A stretch of 64,000 nt of DNA from Scortum barcoo (GCA_023238725.1 CM041553.1:20754001-20818000); one strand, 5' to 3'; positions 24,546 to 36,583 are shown, numbered from the stretch's first letter. A program made the numbers and translations. The notes: a model not told the origin generated them from the letters alone.

Positions 24546-27500
24546 CCACAGGAAGACACTGCCACAGGAGGACCTTCCCAAAAAGCAACCACAATAACTC
24601 AATTCTGAAGCCAATGCCTAAGAGCCATAAGGTCTAATTTGTCTAATGGCGATGTAGCGATTCCAAAAAACTGACTGGATTGAAGACAAGAGGTAAAACC
24701 CAAACATCTCTTTGGAAATACAAACTCAATCAACTTTTTTCCACCTTGAATTTAGGGTCTTAACAACTAATGTCACCTCCTCTAATGTGTGTCTTAGTGT
24801 CGATGCCCAGAATCATTGTACATTTACAAGGTGTTAAAAGGATCTAAAGTGGACTTTGATTGGGGGTGGCACCACCTTGATTGCCTTGCCTATCACACTG
24901 ATCATGGTGATGGCTGATTAGTTGGGCCAGTGGTCAACCCCAAATGTGCTTTTCTGGCTCCAAAAGACAAGTTGGTGGCGAGCAGTAGACCTAAGATCAA
25001 GCTTCTAAACACCCCTTTAAAAAACTACTGCTGATGTTTTTCTATCATGACGCTGATCATTATGACTAGGGATGTGACCAGATGTGAAACAAGTTTTGCA
25101 TCAACACAGAGCAGGAAGTAGCAATTTTCATCTCTCTGTAGTTAAGTCTTGATTTGTTGTCTTTTTGTCAGTATACAAAAGGTACAGTCATTGCAGTTAT
25201 TCTCATACATTTTCTTGCATACATTTTCTGATGTATACAAGAGGCCGTTATAACACTGATTTAGATTAACGTTTTTTGATGTGTCACCACTATAGTAAGG
25301 CTTGGTCACATTTAGTTATGGGTCTGCATTATGACAATATAAATATAAATTCAGGCCTCCACACCCAAGAGATTTTGCCACACCTTTATTCTGTGGTGGC
25401 TCTCTCTCTCTGGTTTTACATTTTAGCATCTGTTTGTACTTAAGTTAAGGAATGATCACAGATGGTTAAAGGAAATCATTGTTGGCTGTTGGTAGGACAT
25501 GGGAAAGAAACAGCAGTCCCTTATGTCAAAGTGACACACTGTCAGCACTGCTCCGATCTAATTCAGACACCTCCATAACACCTTCAGAGGTCTTTCTACT
25601 ACTCTTTCTATAAGTATATCCATTAAAACCAACCTGCAAAAAGCAACACAGAATGGAGCCTTCAATTCAAAAGTCTGAGCTTGTCTTTCTCTCACCTTTT
25701 TTCAAATGTAGTGTGAAGCAAAGTGAGTCACATTGACGTCAGAGGAAGAATTACACTATGACTGACCTTAACATGAGTGGCCATCCCGCCCATGAAAGGA
25801 AGCGCTGCCTGGTACACTGTATTGTGGTTTCCATGGTAACAAAAGAAAATGCACTTACTGGATGGCCTATCATCTCTTACTTGTATCATATTCGTTTTGT
25901 TCGCATGATGTCTGAAAGTAACAAGCCTACACAGAGGATAAAAAACAAACATATTAAATCCATTTTATAAAGCTAAAATTATCAATTTTGAGGATTTGGA
26001 TGGAAAAAGTAGTTGCATCATGCAGTATTAAAGAGGATCAAAGACAAATATGGCAAATATATATAATATATAAAAACAAATATATCACCTGTTGAGATTA
26101 TGTCTGGAAAATATAATAAATCAGTGAAACTGACTGAACTGCAGTCAGTTTTCTGCCCTCCTGTGTAGCACTGCAGCTAATTAATGTTAAACACATTTCC
26201 AAGAAAGATGAATGTCAAGCAAAACTGTAAAGAAACTCTGACAGTTGTTGCTACTAGTAACCAAATATTCAAGTTATACCAAGTGTTGCTGACTGAATAG
26301 TTAATAAGCCAAGTAATTTAAACTACTCTGTAGTGAGAAAAATACAGTATAAGGGTCCATGTACAACAATGTCAGAATATTCCCATTGAGAGGTTTCAGT
26401 AATAAACCGGAGGGGTTTCTGTCGTGAACTAGAAGCGATGATTGAACACTAACACTCGTACTTCATGACAGCGACAGCTGAGCAAGGTGGTTTTCTTTCT
26501 GGTGATTTATAGAGAAGGAGCCTGAGCTGAACACAATCTCTGTTACATGAACAGAGGGACACAAACATCAATATTGCCAAATGCCAACTGGTATGGGTGG
26601 TCTCGGTCTGCCCGGTACTTTTTCTTTAGAACTGGGTTTGCCATGCTCACTTTATTTTGGTGTTGATTACATTCATGTGTAGGCTCAGCTTTCTGTATAG
26701 ATTTTTGGGCATGCTCACCTCTCTCCCTGTGCGTCCTGCTTAACTAAAAAAACATCACCAAAGAAGTTAAAGCCAACCCTATAGTTTACACTTCTGTTAA
26801 GGTTTGGGGGATAGCAGTTTTCCAGATGAAAGGGCTTTCTCTATGTCAATGCCTGTCTCAGAGTGGAGACGTCAGACCTGAGTATTTAATATGTGGATAT
26901 TTTAAGGTGATTTGAGGTCTTTATAGTGCTTGTGATTTTTTTAGTGAGTAAATGCATGTTAAAACTTTTACTTTGATATACAAAGAGATCTTTAAGAGGC
27001 TCAGTTCTGTGTGTACAGGTTATGACCAGACATTTCTGAACATGTAAACACCATTAAAAAGAGTGTGTTCATTCATTTTCAAAAGGACCTTCTTTCTTGG
27101 CCTGGAAGTGCTCTGGAGACAGTACTCACACTAAACAGGTGGAAGGTGATGGCAGAGATAAATGGGGTGTTTTTTTCTCTCATCTTTTGCTTTCATTGCA
27201 TTGCTTTCATATTGTTGTTGTAAATCGTTTCCTTCCTGTTATGTATGTTGTTTATATATGGTGTGCTATATGTTGCACTGTTTTTTTTTCATATTAAAAA
27301 AAAAGATCAGAAAAGAGAAAGAAAACCATCAACCATCAATAACATTATTCCATTTTCATTTCTTTGGAGGTTTGTGAAACCGGATCTGATCATAATAGTA
27401 AAACTCCCAATGAGATATCTGTACTTCTGAACTGAACATTGTACGAGTGTGAGGACTGATGTGGGACTGTAACGGAATACAACAATGGGCATGACGCACT

Positions 27501-29269
27501 ATTTCTAAGATGGCAGCATCGAGTACATGAGGAAGAGGGGTGTTTTGAGATGCACAGGAAAATGTGGGGAAAAATAATTTGGGTAAATTTGTTCTCAAAG
27601 TGCATCAGTCCAAAATGAATAAACTTAAGCTATGGCATTAAAAAAAAAAAAATGTCAGTTAAGTGAGTGTGGGACATCTTGGCTAATCCAGTTTGCCTTT
27701 TATTTTTTAATTTATTGCACTGTTAGTACTGTTGTTCGTCGACAGGTTGGGGAAATAGCCTGAGAGCTATTTTGAGCAACAGTCACTTGACAGTTCTGTG
27801 ACAACAGTGTTGAAATGGAGCTCAAGACATGCAGCATTAATTGAAAAGAAATACACTTTCCATGTGCTTCTGACTCAGATACTCCACTGGAGGAGGGATA
27901 TATGGTTAGTGGGGGAGAGAAGTGGTGGAAAATCTGCTGGAAAGTTTTGTCATTCTAACGAACACATTCAGAAATTAAACCGAGCAATTTTTTCTGTGTT
28001 TTACCGTGTGCTAATACTGCAGCAGCTATGACGGAAAGCTGCATACAAGAGTGTTGGGAATTTTATTTTCCATCTTATCCACTAATGAGTTAAAGTGCGA
28101 CTTTGATCTCAAGCTGTAGATTCCTCCAAAAGATGAAAATGCAAATTGCTTAAACGGGGAACTGTTACTATAAGCATCAGAGAACATTTTCATAATAGTC
28201 AGACACAGAAATTGGTGAGATTAATTCTGAGCTACACAGACGGTGGGCTTAAAGGAGCAGTTTGTGGATTTTCAATGTCGTTCCCCCGCGTTAGTCATAC
28301 ATGCATATCTATAATGTCCACAGCTCTTGCCACTGTTGCCTGCATCAGTCTATCCACCTGTAGCACCTGCAGCAATTTACTCTCACCATCCACGGACATA
28401 TTTGATGCCTGAAGAGGGAAGATAGTTGAAGAACCGCAGGAGGGATTTGGCAGTTTTGTTCTTTCTCCTCACTGGAGCTGAGTCTGCTATCAGAGCTGAG
28501 AACCGAATTTTGTGCGCCGCACAGTTTCTAGGCATGCAGCGGACATTATGGCCTTCTTCACATTTTATAACATGTTGTCAGAGTCTAAGCATATTTGCTT
28601 AAGCCACAGTGCACCGCGGAAGGCATGGAGGTGGTGTAGCAGAGGCTGGGGGACTGGGATGTCAAGTGGTCAACGATTTCAGGTTTTTAAAACTGCAGCT
28701 TTCAAACTAAAGAGTCCGTTTCAACAAATGGATGGTGGGTTTTTAAGTGGATTTTTGGAAACACGCATTTGCTTCTTTTCCCAGAGTTAGATGAGTAAGT
28801 TGCAAAGTGCCTGAAATAAAAAAAATCCGATCAAAACTTCTAAAGCTATCTGTATCTCATTTAATCCATACACAAACAGAAATGTAAAAATGCCTTGTTG
28901 TGATTTCATAACATCTTAACTTGTCTGAACGTTCACCAAAATACAAACAAACAAACAAAAAGAAGCAGATGTCATCAAACTTTCATGTTTGGACATGCAG
29001 AGAAAAAATATATAATTAAAACTATGAACAGAAACGAAATGTTATGAAAAAACATTTCAACATAAAACACCAGATGTTATTAATTAATAATCAACTAATT
29101 ACATAGTAGTTCTGGCATGATGTTGCAAATGTTTTTTAAATGTTTCGATCCTAAAGTATATTTTCTGACCATCAGTTTAAATTATTCCAACTTTGTTTAA
29201 GAGAGATACTTTTTTTTTCCCCCCATCGGTTTGGGATTGTGGACAGTTCTAAATATTTAAATACATGAG
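24546..29269. other. No gene seen; possible degraded repeat at 24.56-25.07 kb
   Basis: About 4.7 kb with no supported gene. The part 24,560-25,070 (for example GGTGGCACCACCTTGATTGC near 24,866) resembles a dispersed fish repeat, but I could not follow it confidently. At 25,758-25,970 plus and 27,245-27,605 both strands, short frames overlap and have no domain. A block at 28,236-28,790 is more GC-rich, with open frames of 88 and 92 codons, and was not recognised. A-runs lie near 27,296 and 27,640. Confidence 0.45.
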
Positions 29270-29274
29270 TGTCT

Positions 29275-29615
29275 GCTGCAGTTGCTCTGGAGAAAGAGCC
29301 AGTCAGAGGTGCAAATAAGAGCTGTAGCAAAGTCTAAATGCTTCGTCACTGCAGTTATGAACAGAACACAACACCATAATTGCAAAATTTATAGCAAATT
29401 GACAAAGAATTATTTTTGCCAACAGCGTTATCTTTAAATTTGTCAGACACGTAACATACCATTAAGCTCTGTGATTGAATGTTGCACCATGGGAGTCGCA
29501 GTTAACTTCTCATCTTGGATTTTATGCACGCAGGCTTGTATCTTTAACTTTTTATTAAAGAACCAGTGTATTTCAAATGCAGCTCCTCATGTTTGTGCCG
29601 ATGATTCTTTGACAC
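29275..29615 (+). repeat. Dispersed repeat, copy 2 (partner of 2.9-3.7 kb)
   Basis: AGTCAGAGGTGCAAATAAGA at 29,301 and GCACGCAGGCTTGTATCTTT at 29,525 align with the two blocks of the copy at 2.9-3.7 kb, in the same order and orientation. It is about 500 bp shorter between the blocks. The two copies are considerably diverged, so the insertions are old. No coding potential. Confidence 0.6.
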
Positions 29616-29689
29616 TTTGCAACGCTATATCCAGACCAATCCTCATGTCTAACTCTTGGACAGACAACAAATAAGGATATTTTTACTAT

Positions 29690-30290
29690 TTCTTGAAGAA
29701 CAGAAAGTCTTTTTCCTTGAGTTGAACATTTCTTTGAACAAATATGACTTTAATATGATCTGAAAGAAATGTTTCTGCCCTCGGTTATAGGAAACTTTAT
29801 TACGCCTGTTTAGTGGATGGAAATTGGTCGAGTTCCTCAGACACTGATTGGCAACGCCTCTAACCATCTCTGGTCTCCTGACAAGAATGCCAGCTTCTCT
29901 TGGATAATAACCTCTGAATCACCATCTCATATGATGCACACAGGGGAGGCAGGGGATATGAGCTCTAGGAGATGATGTCGACTGTGTAAATGTCTACGAT
30001 TTCAGCTTACAGATGATGGAAAAAAAAAAAAAAGTTCTATTCATGTCCACCAACAATTACGGAGCGGCGCGGACGTCTATAAATTGTCCTTTGTCAAAGA
30101 ACCTTCCAGGGCCGTGGCACATGGCAGACGCTACACACTTTCATCTTGTCACGTTTGCTCATTACGGGAGAGCGACACACCAGCTGTGACTGGATTCTCT
30201 CTCTTTCCCAAGGCTGTACCGACTCACCTGCGCCTCCCTCCTCAATCACGCAAAACAAATGAAGAAACATTTCCTTGCAAATTAACAAGG

Positions 30291-30295
<5 letters not shown>
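29690..30295. other. No gene seen; GC patch with TATA-like motif
   Basis: GAGCGGCGCGGACGTCTATA at 30,062-30,081 is followed by AATTG, giving a GC-rich stretch directly upstream of a TCTATAAATT box. It is followed by a 101-codon open frame (30,084-30,389), but the second half of that frame is the (GA)n tract and the first half has no recognisable domain. Promoter function is not supported beyond the motif. Confidence 0.3.

Positions 30296-30356
<61 letters not shown>
30296..30356. repeat. (GA)30 microsatellite
   Basis: Perfect GA dinucleotide run of about 61 bp. It produces the Arg-Glu repeats in the overlapping frame. Confidence 0.98.
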
Positions 30357-30359
<3 letters not shown>

Positions 30360-31044
30360 AAACAAAACCAGGAACACAGTGTCAGGTGAATAAATGATAT
30401 AATCATGGGTAACAAATTTCTCCTGCCGCTCGGGCTGGGAGTCGGTGTATTTCACTGTTATGGTTGCTGGTGCAGAGAGAAGACCTGCTGCTATGATTTT
30501 CCTCCTCAGTGAGGGTGTTGACCAGTGTGGATCACAGAGGATTTCATAAAAAGCAGGGAGTAATGAGAGGCAGGGTCAAGGCCTCCGAATACATAGCATT
30601 CATATTCAAGGGTATTAGAAAAAATATGCCACATCTGGTTATCGACAGGCCATGTCAGCAGCTGACAGATAAAAGAATCATTTTCTGCTGTCTCGGTTTG
30701 GCACTCAGAATTGTATTAAAATTTGAATCAACTATGCAAGTTCACAGAAACCACTGAGAAGAAAATATCAAGTGTAAGAATTTGTCAGACAGAACATGTC
30801 TGAAATATATTCTAGCAGAGGAGCACTTGACAAACAAACTGGATTGTGGTATCTTCATGAAGCCTCTGATCTCTTTGAGGATCAACATAAGTTTCTTCTC
30901 TGTTTGTTCTGATGAACAACAGGCGCGCTGTTCATTCAACTTTTCTGAGTGCTTTTTTCTGATGATTCTGGCACGAAGCAAGAATGCTCCCATCACTTCT
31001 GAGAAGCTTGTGAAGTAAGTTTCCTAAAAAATTAAAAAGGCATG

Positions 31045-31045
<1 letters not shown>
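30357..31045. other. No gene seen
   Basis: Overlapping 82-, 84- and 78-codon frames on both strands, none with recognisable similarity. Confidence 0.5.

Positions 31046-31077
<32 letters not shown>
31046..31077. repeat. (TTA)n trinucleotide microsatellite
   Basis: About ten perfect TTA/ATT units. The poly-Leu start of the frame at 31,042 is its translation. Confidence 0.95.
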
Positions 31078-31078
<1 letters not shown>

Positions 31079-31289
31079 TGTGTCCTTCACTCCAAAGCCA
31101 ATACTGCCTTTTATACTACAATCTGTTTATGTTGGGTTTGTTTAAAGCTGCTAAAATCGATATTTTTATATTAACAATGGATCAAAATGTTACATGCAAT
31201 ATGAAAGGTGCCATTCGTAGTGATAAACCCAACATACTGTAGTTTTTTTTTTTTTTAGCTCCCCTCAGCTTAACAGAGCAGTATATCAG

Positions 31290-31490
31290 GATTAACCTCA
31301 CTGTATTTGTTTAATGGCCCACAACTTCAGTATTTAGATTCTGTTTAACTGCTCTCATCATCACTGTGTCAGCTGCAGGAGAAAAACCCACCAAACGCTG
31401 CCTGCAAAGCACCACACAACTCAGACAAAGTTAGCACCCAACGCATTTGCATCAGCAGTTGGTGGAGACCAAAACAGAGCTAAATGGTAC
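31290..31490 (+). repeat. Fragment of 'gagaccaaaaacagagcta' dispersed repeat
   Basis: GACAAAGTTAGCACCCAACG and GTTGGTGGAGACCAAAACAG (ending about 31,480) match the landmarks of a family also found at 40.6 kb in the same orientation and inverted at 33.8 and 51.2 kb. The copy is partial and rearranged. I know the family from many teleost loci but cannot name it. Confidence 0.55.
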
Positions 31491-33371
31491 AGTAGAAAAA
31501 AGTAAAAGAATGAGCTCAAACTACTTGTAAATTAATTGCTTCATCCATCCCTTGTTCTGATAAATCATGCTAAGTTCAGTATAAATGCAGAATGACACCT
31601 TGGGCAATGGGCGATTAGGATGGGCATTGTTTCACAATTTTCTGACACGAAAAATTAATGTATTCATGTATCAAAAAAAATAATCATCAAGCTCAAACAG
31701 TAGATGGGTAGGAGGGAAGGGAAAATGACTTTGTACACTTTTAAACACGTTTTTCTGGATAACTGCAGGACGCCATGTAGGAGACATTACGTTTTAGTCT
31801 TATTATTTTCTCATTATTCCCTTCCCTTGGTGTATGTCCTCAGGTTAATTTTTTTAAATAGTACTCGTAATCAGCCCTCTAAAATACCTGCTGAAAATGA
31901 CAGTAATGAAGATTGCTTTTAATGAGTCGAAGCACATAGTAGCAGCTCTAACAGGATTATAATTTCTGTGCTGGAGGTGTGAAAGATCAGGTTGCCTGAT
32001 TTTACTGTTTCTTTATAATATACATTGTGATATTTTCCCACTTTTTATACATTCATAGAACTGACTGTCAGACTAATACAATACCTTTTTACATGCTTTA
32101 TCCCTTCTTATTATTAAGATCGGTTTAATATATATGATAATGCAACAGGAAAGGGATCATTAAAATATACCGTTTTATTTTAGGAATTACTTTTAAAACA
32201 AGGTAAGGCAACCGCAACAGCCTATTACACCACATCCAAGTCTAAATTGGAGGACAGATTGCCATTATGCAGTTCATATTTGTTTTACATATTTTCCATG
32301 GTCCATTAAAATGGTTATTTCTCACAGAAACCATAATGCATGTTTACCATAATGGAAGAGTATGTTTTAATACTAGATTTTACTGGCTTATGAAGATGAG
32401 GTTGCAACTATAAACCTCTGTGCTATTTTAATAGACGCCTGTCTGACTCTGCCATTAAAAAAGAAAATTTGATTTCTTAAGAAAAGTTGAGACATTTGCC
32501 AGACAACAATTACAGTTCCTTCAATCTTAAACATTATGTAACTAGACTTTCTTACAGTATCCAGTCCCTGTGCTGCCGTATTTGTTGTACTTGCACAAAC
32601 GAGTCCCTGCGCTGGTGCCATGTCCCTGCGAGGGAGTAATGGATGTCTAATCAGATTATGAACCGTCTCTGTGTCCTTTCAACCTACAACGGACTTGGAC
32701 ATGTCCAGGAAAATCAGTTCACCATTTTTGCCATTGGGCCTGCAGCCCTTTCATCTTATTGTCTGATGAAATATACACCTTCAAAGGCTTGCATATTTTC
32801 CATCAGGAGGAAACTGGGGTTCTAGGAAATGAAAAGAAACTTTCTCTTATTATGAAACCGTGTCTCCACAAACGTTGGCTGCATTGTGCTGTATACAGTA
32901 CTGAATGTTCTGTGATGAAAGCAAAAAAAAAAAAAAAAGCAAGATGCTACAAGATGTTCAATAAATCTGATGCCTAAAGGAACCAAATTTAATCAGCCCG
33001 AGTGAACATAATCTAATTACACAAAGACAGTGTTTGTGCTGTATCTTTCTATTTATCTCTTCCTTACAGGTCTGTGTGATTGTTTAACGATACGTGCATA
33101 GATAGCCGTTTTATTTATATATCTACAATGTTAGAAAGACTTGCTATTGCTTTCCAGTTAAGATAAAGTCAGAATGTTTCCTGTGGCTTTCAGCGCACAG
33201 TAGCCTAAAGATGCCATATCGTGTCTACCTGATGGAGATTAAGGCAGCACGGACACTAATGGGCAGGGGTAATGCATTCTTGAGGTCATTCAATTAACAT
33301 CCTAGGTTGATGTCTGCTGTAGATTCCAGCTCCTACATGACGCTGTGGGAAGAAAAGAAAAATCAAAATAT
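31491..33371. other. No gene seen
   Basis: AT-rich, with an A-run at about 32,923-32,938 and frames under 80 codons. Nothing recognised. Confidence 0.5.
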
Positions 33372-33495
33372 GGCATTTGAAGATGTCACTTTGGGCTGCA
33401 GGAAATTATACAAAGATTTTAATACTATTGTCTGACATTTTGAACACAAAATGACTTAATTAATCGAGGAAATAATTGACAGATAATGCGACTTT
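33372..33495 (-). repeat. hAT-like element fragment, minus orientation
   Basis: ATTTGAAGATGTCACTTTGG, ACTATTGTCTGACATTTTGA and TTAATTAATCGAGGAAATAA with TTGACAGATAATG correspond in order to the distal half of the element at 22.72 kb. They extend further towards its outer end than that copy does. Confidence 0.72.
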
Positions 33496-33754
33496 CTACA
33501 TTCTACATTAAAAAGTATTATTGCCTGGCCAAATGTTACATGGAATAATGAAACCAATATTCCCATTATGATGCAAGATACATTAGAGAAGTCTGACATT
33601 AAATTGAATCTAATCTAATATGGCAAACATATTAGCAAATAACATCCTATTTCCATATCCAGCAGACCCAGAGCAACATTAGCATTCATTTGGAGTTGTG
33701 TCTGTCTGACTGGCCACCTGACGAATGTTAGTCCAATATTCACTCTCCTTTTAG

Positions 33755-33990
33755 CTCCGTTAGGAAAATATCTGGCTCTCTGTCTGCTAAGTGCTGCTCC
33801 ACAAGTGTGGGCAATGCACAGTGAATTTACTTGAAAGCTGAAAACAGCTGCCTGCCGCTGAGAGCAGGAGCAATAAGCTGCTGAGTGATGAAACTGAACC
33901 AAAAAAGCAAAGCTACAGGCTGTAAAACCAAGAACAATGAGCTGAAAGATGCTAAAACGCTGAAATGCGTGTCTCTTTGCATGGCGCACA
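33755..33990 (-). repeat. 'gagaccaaaaacagagcta' family copy, inverted
   Basis: GGAAAATATCTGGCTCTCTG at 33,763, GTCTGCTAAGTGCTGCTCCA, AGCTGAAAACAGCTGCCTGC, TGAAACTGAACCAAAAAAGC and GAGCTGAAAGATGCTAAAAC follow the order of this teleost repeat read on the opposite strand to the 40.6 kb copy. The 141-codon minus frame at 33,615-34,040 is largely within this repeat and is not a gene. Confidence 0.6.
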
Positions 33991-34699
33991 TTATCATTTG
34001 ATCCAAATAAACACATTGATTGCAGCTGCTTTAAATTCATCAGGGGTCAGAGTGTCTGCAAAATTATAAGAAACAACTTTTCGTGAAGTGTACTTCTAAA
34101 TCAGCAAGGACGGAAATCATTATATTCGCAGTCGAGGGCAAATTATAAACTATTGCAGTGACAGTGCAGCACTCTGTAGTAATGATGATGTAGAAGTACC
34201 GTACCGCCCACACACAAAACCCTTTAACTTATGTAGACGAGTACCATCATTTTGAGGACCACTCTTACATTCAAAACATAGGTGTCCAAATAATCACGAC
34301 AGGCACTGTCTTGCTAAAATAGTATGTAATTACAACAGCTGTCTATGCCAACTGTTTGGCTGCATGGTGAAAATCAATTTTGTGAAATCTTTGTGCTGCC
34401 TATGTGCATGACCGGAGAGGATAGAGGACAGGGAGAGTGCCCAGACCTCTCCGCTCGGATAGAGGCTATAGTGGCATGTCAATCTAGATAATTAGTGCTT
34501 ACACTGAGGGAATGGGGCTTTAATCAGCAGAGCTCTGTGTTGATCATCAGTGTTCAGTGTTCCACAGAGTACCATCAGTCTGTTAATGAAGTCACTGACC
34601 CACCGGCTCGTTGGCCAAAGGCAACAAGATTGTGTACATTCACTGAGACACACTGCCCCTGTTCCTCACTTGCTCATATGTACATTCATTCATTCACAA
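33991..34699. other. No gene seen
   Basis: Mixed unique sequence; short frames only. Confidence 0.45.
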
Positions 34700-34714
34700 A
34701 GGTCAAAGTGACCT
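34700..34714. promoter_or_regulatory. Perfect inverted nuclear-receptor site (ERE, IR3)
   Basis: AGGTCAAAGTGACCT is an exact AGGTCAnnnTGACCT palindrome, the consensus estrogen response element. The motif is certain; occupancy is unknown. A second perfect site occurs at 53,852-53,866. Confidence 0.6.
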
Positions 34715-34744
34715 ACTAAAAGTCTACAGGATGTATTATCAACA

Positions 34745-34800
34745 CAATTGCCATGTCGGTCGATCACTTTGGTCCAGACAGGAATATCTCAACATGTTTA
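34745..34800 (+). repeat. Short fragment of the 5.1 kb repeat family
   Basis: ATCACTTTGGTCCAGACAGG followed by AATATCTCAACATG matches the 'ccactttggtccagactgaaatatctcaacaa' segment that precedes the 'gccatgaaattt' part in longer family members. Confidence 0.6.
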
Positions 34801-34879
34801 TATGTTGCTCGTATGCTGACACAAGAAACCAAGATGTATTAGCATTAAGTGAAAAGCATAATTGTGTCTCTGTACAACC

Positions 34880-35130
34880 TCACTGAGTTGTTGTATTTTT
34901 ACAAGAATTTGTGCGTTCAACTTGGATGATGTGGTTAAGGTGAGGGAAAGATCATGGTTATGGTCAATGTAGAGGTGAACATTAAGTGCAAGTCCGTGAC
35001 AGGACGCCAACCCGAGTGTTTTTCGTGAAAGTCAGCCACATTACACAACCATCCACCACCCCAACATCCACACCCACACTGCTACCTGCACTGACGCTGA
35101 ACACTGGCACTGAATATGAATCGTTTAATA
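34880..35130 (+). repeat. Dispersed teleost repeat fragment
   Basis: GATGTGGTTAAGGTGAGGGA, AAGATCATGGTTATGG, TGCAAGTCCGTGACAGGACG and CCAACCCGAGTGTTTTTCGT then GAAAGTCAGCC are landmarks of a common fish repeat containing 'gtggttaaggttagggaaag'. Non-coding; family name not assigned. Confidence 0.55.
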
Positions 35131-35944
35131 TAAAAGTCAAATATGAATGTACTACATCAGGAATAATGAGCTAATATGCTGCTGGAAAATACTGACATGC
35201 AGTGCAGATCTTTGATGGCAGTCTCATTTGTACAAAAAGCATCACAGAAAAAAAAAAAATCAAAAAAAAATCAAAGAACTTTTGAGTGAGACATTTCCTC
35301 CAACTTCAAGTTTGTTTGTTGGCATTAAATGCAGAGCTTGTGGATAGGATGTGGTCATGATGGCAGCTGTGTGGATCTGAGGATGCCCAGCCATCACTCT
35401 CTTTTTGAAGCCAAGTGTGAAATGGGCTTTAAATCACTTTCACCCCAAGCAGTCACATTATTGATGGCAGCCTCTGAATCCCATGAAAGAGGGCGTCTTA
35501 TCGGTTTAGCACAAATGCTGAAAATTAGTAAAGTAATTATTATGGCTTTAGCTTTTTAAATGCAGCTAACCGCAATCCTCTCAAAGACACGCATGCATGG
35601 AAATTAAATATTTTAGGAATGCCTTAGTGAATGGAACAGACCAGAGGGCACCTTTCACAATGCAGTATGATTCATGTGAAATTTATCTCTTCGTTTCTTC
35701 AGCACAAGAATAAAACACTGTGAGCACCAATTCATTATGAGGGGCCGGTTCATTTTGTGTTATTGTTTCATTAGATACAAATGGACTGAGAACAAACAGA
35801 AAAGCAATGAATGCTGCTTGTTTTTGATGTTGTTGTTTTTGGTCTTGTTGTTGATGCCTGAAGCCTTCAAAAAGATCCCAAACTTTTGAAAAAAACTACA
35901 AACTTGGCACGTCCACGCTTGCAAACAGAAAGATGCCAGACCTA
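35131..35944. other. No gene seen
   Basis: Two A-runs near 35,250-35,270. A 76-codon plus frame at 35,329-35,559 has no recognisable domain. Confidence 0.45.
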
Positions 35945-36060
35945 GCCGGGGTACAGTTCGCCTATACTGAGATGTGGGGCAGTACTCATAGGACTGGATG
36001 ACCTGCTCAAAATCTAGATCGTCTCCCATCTGAGCCTTGCTGATCTTTGGTTCGCCCAGG
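35945..36060 (-). CDS. Possible single coding exon, function unknown
   Basis: On the minus strand a pyrimidine-rich stretch ends in CACCTCTGCACAG, a good splice acceptor. It is followed at 36,060 by an open frame LGEPKISKAQMGDDLDFEQV and then IQSYEYCPTSQYRRTVPRLG. This composition (acidic, Tyr, Gln and Arg residues, few Leu/Ser runs) is more protein-like than other frames in the window. Beyond about 35,945 the frame turns Cys/Phe/Lys/Asn-rich and looks non-coding. A donor could be GCTAG|GTCTGG at about 35,946, which is weak. The local sequence (36.04-36.26 kb) is also GC-richer than its surroundings. I do not recognise the protein family. No partner exons were identified in the window, so this could be an exon in a long-intron gene or a chance frame. 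Confidence 0.25.
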
Positions 36061-36547
36061 CTGTGCAGAGGTGCCGTGCAGCAGAGAGGAGAGGGCAACA
36101 TCAGCGGGGTGTTGCTTCTTTAAATGCAGGTACTGGACAAAGTATCATGGCAGTGTCACACCTGTGGAGCAGCTGCCAGGAGCAGCTGCTGGTACAGTGC
36201 CAGCCTCAGGGTGGGTGTGCCATCGGCCTCCAGCAGCTACAATTCATCTTCGCTTTGTGTATTTCTCTGGGAGATATAAAATGACACCGTTCCCACTCTC
36301 ATCTCATCTCATTCTCCGGAAGCTGTCTCTGCTGTGATGAATCATTTCATCTTCTGTTCATTGCTGGATGGGAGAGAGGGAGAGAGAGCAGCAGGCATTT
36401 CCAAGCCAAATGTATTGTGTACTCATTTTTTCAGGCCTTAGACAGTGAATCAAAACATTGAATATTACATTTCCTGTCTGCACGAAAAGTGATTATGGAG
36501 CCATCACCATCCTCCCTGCACCAAAACGCTGCACACCATACATACTG

Positions 36548-36549
<2 letters not shown>
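36061..36549. other. GC-enriched sequence next to exon-like segment; no gene assigned
   Basis: Overlapping plus frames (36,047-36,337 and 36,063-36,284) are open but show no recognisable domain. A GA-rich patch lies near 36,370-36,390. Confidence 0.4.

Positions 36550-36581
<32 letters not shown>
36550..36581. repeat. (CA)16 microsatellite
   Basis: Perfect CA dinucleotide run. Confidence 0.97.

Positions 36582-36583
<2 letters not shown>

Noticed and set aside
30084..30389. 101-codon plus frame following a TATA-like box
   Set aside because: The second half is the (GA)n tract read as Arg-Glu repeats, and the first half has no domain. Kept only as a weak promoter observation.
33615..34040. 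141-codon minus-strand open frame
   Set aside because: Most of it lies in a dispersed repeat (33,755-33,990) that has relatives at 31.3, 40.6 and 51.2 kb, and no domain was recognised.
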